From: Bacteroidales bacterium
Lineage (GTDB): Bacteria; Bacteroidota; Bacteroidia; Bacteroidales; UBA932
DNA: 64,000 bases
Assembly (NCBI GenBank): GCA_017546605.1
Contig: JAFYSH010000014.1
Location: 124,001-188,000, forward strand
Reading direction: 5' to 3'
The translations under genes were made by a program, and so were the position numbers. Shown in pieces: positions 61,420-64,000 of the stretch (its first letter is position 1; every line of letters begins with the position of its first letter). Under the pieces are notes generated by a model. The model had not been told where the DNA came from. It worked only from the letters and a program-made list of their open reading frames with translations, and made no database searches.

Positions 61420-63885
61420 ATGAAAAAATTGTTTTTGTTGGGTTTGTTGTGCTTGGGATGTGTTGCTTGGGTGCAGGCGCAAGAACGCATTCCGGTTACG
61501 GAACCGAATTATGAACTGGCGGAACGCTTTTCAACCAAGAAGGTCAACCAAATGGTTTTCAGTACCACCATTACACCGCGTTGGTTTAAGGAAAGTAACC
61601 GTTTCTGGTATTGGTGGAAGACACCTTATGGGGAAAATGCGTACTTGGTGGATCCTGTTGCGAAGACCAAGAAACCGATTTTTGATATGGATGAGTTGGC
61701 CATGCAGCTAACGGAAATCATCAAGGATCCGTTTGATGCGCAACATATTCCGATGCGTAATTTGCAGTTGAAAGATGATCGGACTTTTACTTTTGAGGTG
61801 CCCAGTTCTGTGATGGTGGATGAGAAGCCGAAAAAGAATACAAAGCAAGTACCGGATGCTCCGGCAAAGCCGGCTAAGAAGGTGAAAAAAACCTTCCGTT
61901 TTGAATACGATATTGCCACCCGTTCCTTAAAAGACGTGAGCGATCTGGATAAGAAGGAACATTTTCCTCGTTGGGCTTCCATTTCTCCGGATAGTAGTCG
62001 TGTTGTTTATGTGAAAGGTTTGGATGTGTATTATACCGATATGGAGAACCTGCGCAAGTGGATGGCGGATGAAAAGGATTCTACCTTTGTGGAGCATCGC
62101 TTGACCTTCGATGGTACTCCGGATTTTGCCTACGGTGGATCGGATTATCGGGGTTTTGGTGAACGGGATACCAACAAACGCTATGCTGTAAATGCCTACT
62201 GGTCTCCGGATTCCCGCTACTTTGCAACCTGTCGCTATGATATGTCCAAAGTGAAGGATTTTTGGGTAATAGATGTCTTGAGTCAGCCTCGCCCCAAATT
62301 GGAAACCTATAAATACCAGATGCCCGGAGAACCCAGTCCGGAAACTCATCTGTATTTATTTGATATGCAGTCCGATTCGAGTCGGGTGATTCGTACAGCC
62401 GCCTTTAAGGATCAGTCGTTGGATATTCTGGGCAAACCTTTTACCAAGGATCGGATGTATGCGGATTATGTTCCTACGGTTTGGTTGGGAGATGCGGATA
62501 AATTTTATCTGACACGAGTGAGCCGGGACTTGAAACGGGTGGACATTTGCGCAGTACACGTCGCTGAGGATAGTGCTCGTGTCATCCTCGAAGAGCGATT
62601 GAACACCTACGTGGAAACTCGTCCCTTGCAGGTGGTGAATCAAGGAAAGGAGTTGATCCAGTGGTCGGAACGCAATGGATGGGCACATCTGTATTTGTAT
62701 GCGGCAGATGGAACCTTGAAAAATGCCATCACTCAGGGAGCTTATCACGTTGAAAATGTGGTAGCTGTCAATGAGAAAGATCGCGTGGTTTATTTTACAG
62801 CTTGTGGAGTTAATCCGCAGGAGAATCCCTACTATATGCATTTGTATCGGGTGAATTTCGATGGCAGTCAAATGCAATTGCTGAACCCGGGCGACTATGA
62901 TAGCCGCATCGCTATTTCAGAGAAAGGGGAATTCTTCGTTAGTAGCTATTCTCGCGTGGATACAGCACCGGCCAATGCGCTGTATGACGGCAAGGGTAAA
63001 AAATTGATGGATCTGGAAGCCGCAGATCTGTCGTTGCTGATGGCCGCCGGCTACCAGTTCCCGGAACCGTTCAAAGTAAAGGCTGCGGATGGGGTTACCG
63101 ATTTGTATGGTGTAATTTATAAACCGTTTGACTTTGATCCGAACAAGTCGTATCCGGTGATTGAGTATGTTTACCCGGGTCCTCAGGTGGAGGCAACCAA
63201 TTATTTCTGGAGTAAGGGAATGAACCGGGTGGACCGCTTGGCACAAGTGGGATTTATTGTGGTAACGGTAGGTAACCGAGGTGGTCACCCGAACCGTTCA
63301 AAATGGTACCACAACTATGGTTATGGCAACTTGCGGGATTATGGCCTGGAAGATCAGAAATATGCGGTGCAACAATTGGCTGCGCAACGTCCGTATATGG
63401 ATGCCTCTCGTGTAGGTATTCATGGTCACTCCGGCGGCGGCTTTATGTCCACGGCTGCGATTCTGACTTATCCTGATTTCTACAAAGCGGCGGTATCTTG
63501 TGCCGGTAATCACGACAATAGTATCTACAATCGTTGGTGGAGCGAACAGCACCACGGTATTTTGGAAAAAATTACTGAAAAAGGGGACACGACCTTTGTG
63601 TACAACATCGATAAGAATGCTCAGCTCGCTGGGAATTTGAAAGGGCGTTTGTTGTTGGTGCATGGCGATATTGATGACAATGTGCATCCGGCGAACACCA
63701 TGCGCGTGGTCAATGCACTGATCCGGGCCAACAAACGTTTTGATATGTTGATTTTGCCGGGCCAACGCCATGGTTTTGGAGATATGGACGAATATTTCTT
63801 CTGGCGCATGGCTGATCACTTCAGTGAGTGGTTGTTGGGCACCAGCGAAAACAGCGTGGATATCATCCAGATGAACAACGACTAA
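61420..63885 (+). CDS. S9B-family prolyl/dipeptidyl peptidase
   Basis: 821 residues with a signal peptide (cut near VQAQ, residue 21). N-terminal beta-propeller (about 50-540; with RWASISPDSSRVVYV and YWSPDSRYFATCRYD) and a C-terminal alpha/beta hydrolase: nucleophile Ser in GHSGGG, Asp in HGDIDDNVHP and His in RHGFGD. It resembles DPP4/DPP-type enzymes that remove dipeptides from peptide N-termini in the periplasm, feeding uptake by transporters such as the POT protein at 5.3 kb. A Lys/Pro-rich linker lies near 135-155. Confidence 0.93.
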   Translation: MKKLFLLGLLCLGCVAWVQAQERIPVTEPNYELAERFSTKKVNQMVFSTTITPRWFKESNRFWYWWKTPYGENAYLVDPVAKTKKPIFDMDELAMQLTEIIKDPFDAQHIPMRNLQLKDDRTFTFEVPSSVMVDEKPKKNTKQVPDAPAKPAKKVKKTFRFEYDIATRSLKDVSDLDKKEHFPRWASISPDSSRVVYVKGLDVYYTDMENLRKWMADEKDSTFVEHRLTFDGTPDFAYGGSDYRGFGERDTNKRYAVNAYWSPDSRYFATCRYDMSKVKDFWVIDVLSQPRPKLETYKYQMPGEPSPETHLYLFDMQSDSSRVIRTAAFKDQSLDILGKPFTKDRMYADYVPTVWLGDADKFYLTRVSRDLKRVDICAVHVAEDSARVILEERLNTYVETRPLQVVNQGKELIQWSERNGWAHLYLYAADGTLKNAITQGAYHVENVVAVNEKDRVVYFTACGVNPQENPYYMHLYRVNFDGSQMQLLNPGDYDSRIAISEKGEFFVSSYSRVDTAPANALYDGKGKKLMDLEAADLSLLMAAGYQFPEPFKVKAADGVTDLYGVIYKPFDFDPNKSYPVIEYVYPGPQVEATNYFWSKGMNRVDRLAQVGFIVVTVGNRGGHPNRSKWYHNYGYGNLRDYGLEDQKYAVQQLAAQRPYMDASRVGIHGHSGGGFMSTAAILTYPDFYKAAVSCAGNHDNSIYNRWWSEQHHGILEKITEKGDTTFVYNIDKNAQLAGNLKGRLLLVHGDIDDNVHPANTMRVVNALIRANKRFDMLILPGQRHGFGDMDEYFFWRMADHFSEWLLGTSENSVDIIQMNND

Positions 63886-63924
63886 ATTTTAACCTTATTT
63901 ATAAACCTTTAACGACTTTACAAC

Positions 63925-64000
63925 ATGAAAAAACTGATGAAACTTTTCGGCGCGTTGGCGCTGGTGATGGGCTTGGGCCTTTCTGTGGCTTCCTGCGACA
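63925..64000 (+). CDS. lipoprotein, N-terminal fragment
   Basis: The first 25 codons are visible before the window ends. MKKLMKLFGALALVMG, then LGLSVASC, is a clean lipoprotein signal with Cys24 after VAS. Nothing else can be said. It follows the S9B gene by 39 bp without a terminator and may belong to the same transcript. Confidence 0.75.
   Translation, partial: MKKLMKLFGALALVMGLGLSVASCD

Noticed and set aside
1-64000. CRISPR array, tRNA, rRNA, insertion sequence or prophage genes
   Set aside because: No spaced repeats, no cloverleaf in the short intergenic gaps, no transposase or phage motifs in any reading frame.

Overview
The window is an ordinary, densely packed chromosomal stretch from a member of the Bacteroidota, most likely order Bacteroidales. 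The grounds are: promoters of the Bacteroidota type (-33 TTTG/TTG, -7 TAnnTTTG, 19-21 bp apart) in front of many transcription units; almost no Shine-Dalgarno sequences; families typical of the phylum (DUF4831, DUF5009/NagX-like, DPE2-like MalQ with tandem CBM20, S9B dipeptidyl peptidase, extended bS16, TopA ending in Toprim_Crpt-type repeats); and many signal-peptide and lipobox proteins. The genus cannot be fixed from sequence alone. I see no rRNA, tRNA, CRISPR, insertion sequence, prophage or plasmid function.

Layout. 0-10.5 kb: end of a RimK-type ATP-grasp gene; the rpsF-rpsR-rplI operon; pepD; DUF4831 plus a lipid A-type acyltransferase; a POT peptide transporter; a secreted protein of unknown family; rpsP-rimM; a cyclophilin lipoprotein with a HAD hydrolase. 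10.5-17.6 kb: Wzx-like flippase-dut-murF, a GT2 glycosyltransferase, then an AT-rich accessory patch with an unknown lipoprotein and two unknown envelope proteins, one of them a paralogue of the protein at 7.0-7.8 kb. 17.6-30.1 kb: gcvP, an MscS-family channel, and a long leftward elongasome operon purH-mreB-mreC-mreD-mrdA-rodA-PAP2. 30.2-41 kb: ispD, topA, pbp1A-ddl-(secreted SdrD_B-like protein)-prmC, radA, a beta-lactamase-fold hydrolase. 41-50.6 kb: a TPR protein-EnvC-like-malQ-lipoprotein operon, an ECF sigma factor with a membrane-anchored barrel protein, and mlaE-mlaF. 50.6-64 kb: comM-tsaE-namZ, ispF, a small TM protein-mutL-rhomboid-EEP-tsaC operon, rsmE, and DUF5009-phosphodiesterase-S9B peptidase-partial lipoprotein.

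How it fits together. The window is rich in cell-wall functions: precursor synthesis (MurF, Ddl), lipid-carrier supply and recycling (IspD, IspF, PAP2 candidate), the Rod machinery (MreBCD, PBP2, RodA), a bifunctional PBP1A, an EnvC-type amidase activator and NamZ muramidase. Peptide use is represented by POT, PepD and the S9B peptidase, and maltodextrin use by MalQ.

The most unusual signals are: (1) at least five genes (GT2, radA, comM, rsmE, DUF5009) whose -7 element lies only 4-7 nt before a start codon that family knowledge supports, which predicts leaderless or nearly leaderless mRNAs; (2) a pair of paralogous, uncharacterised envelope proteins; (3) a PAP2-barrel fusion coupled to rodA that carries a G9 tract; (4) an ECF sigma partner that combines an inner-membrane anchor with a beta-barrel-like domain; and (5) promoters that overlap the upstream gene's terminator hairpin at rpsF and possibly rpsP. 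I found no clear defence or mobile system.
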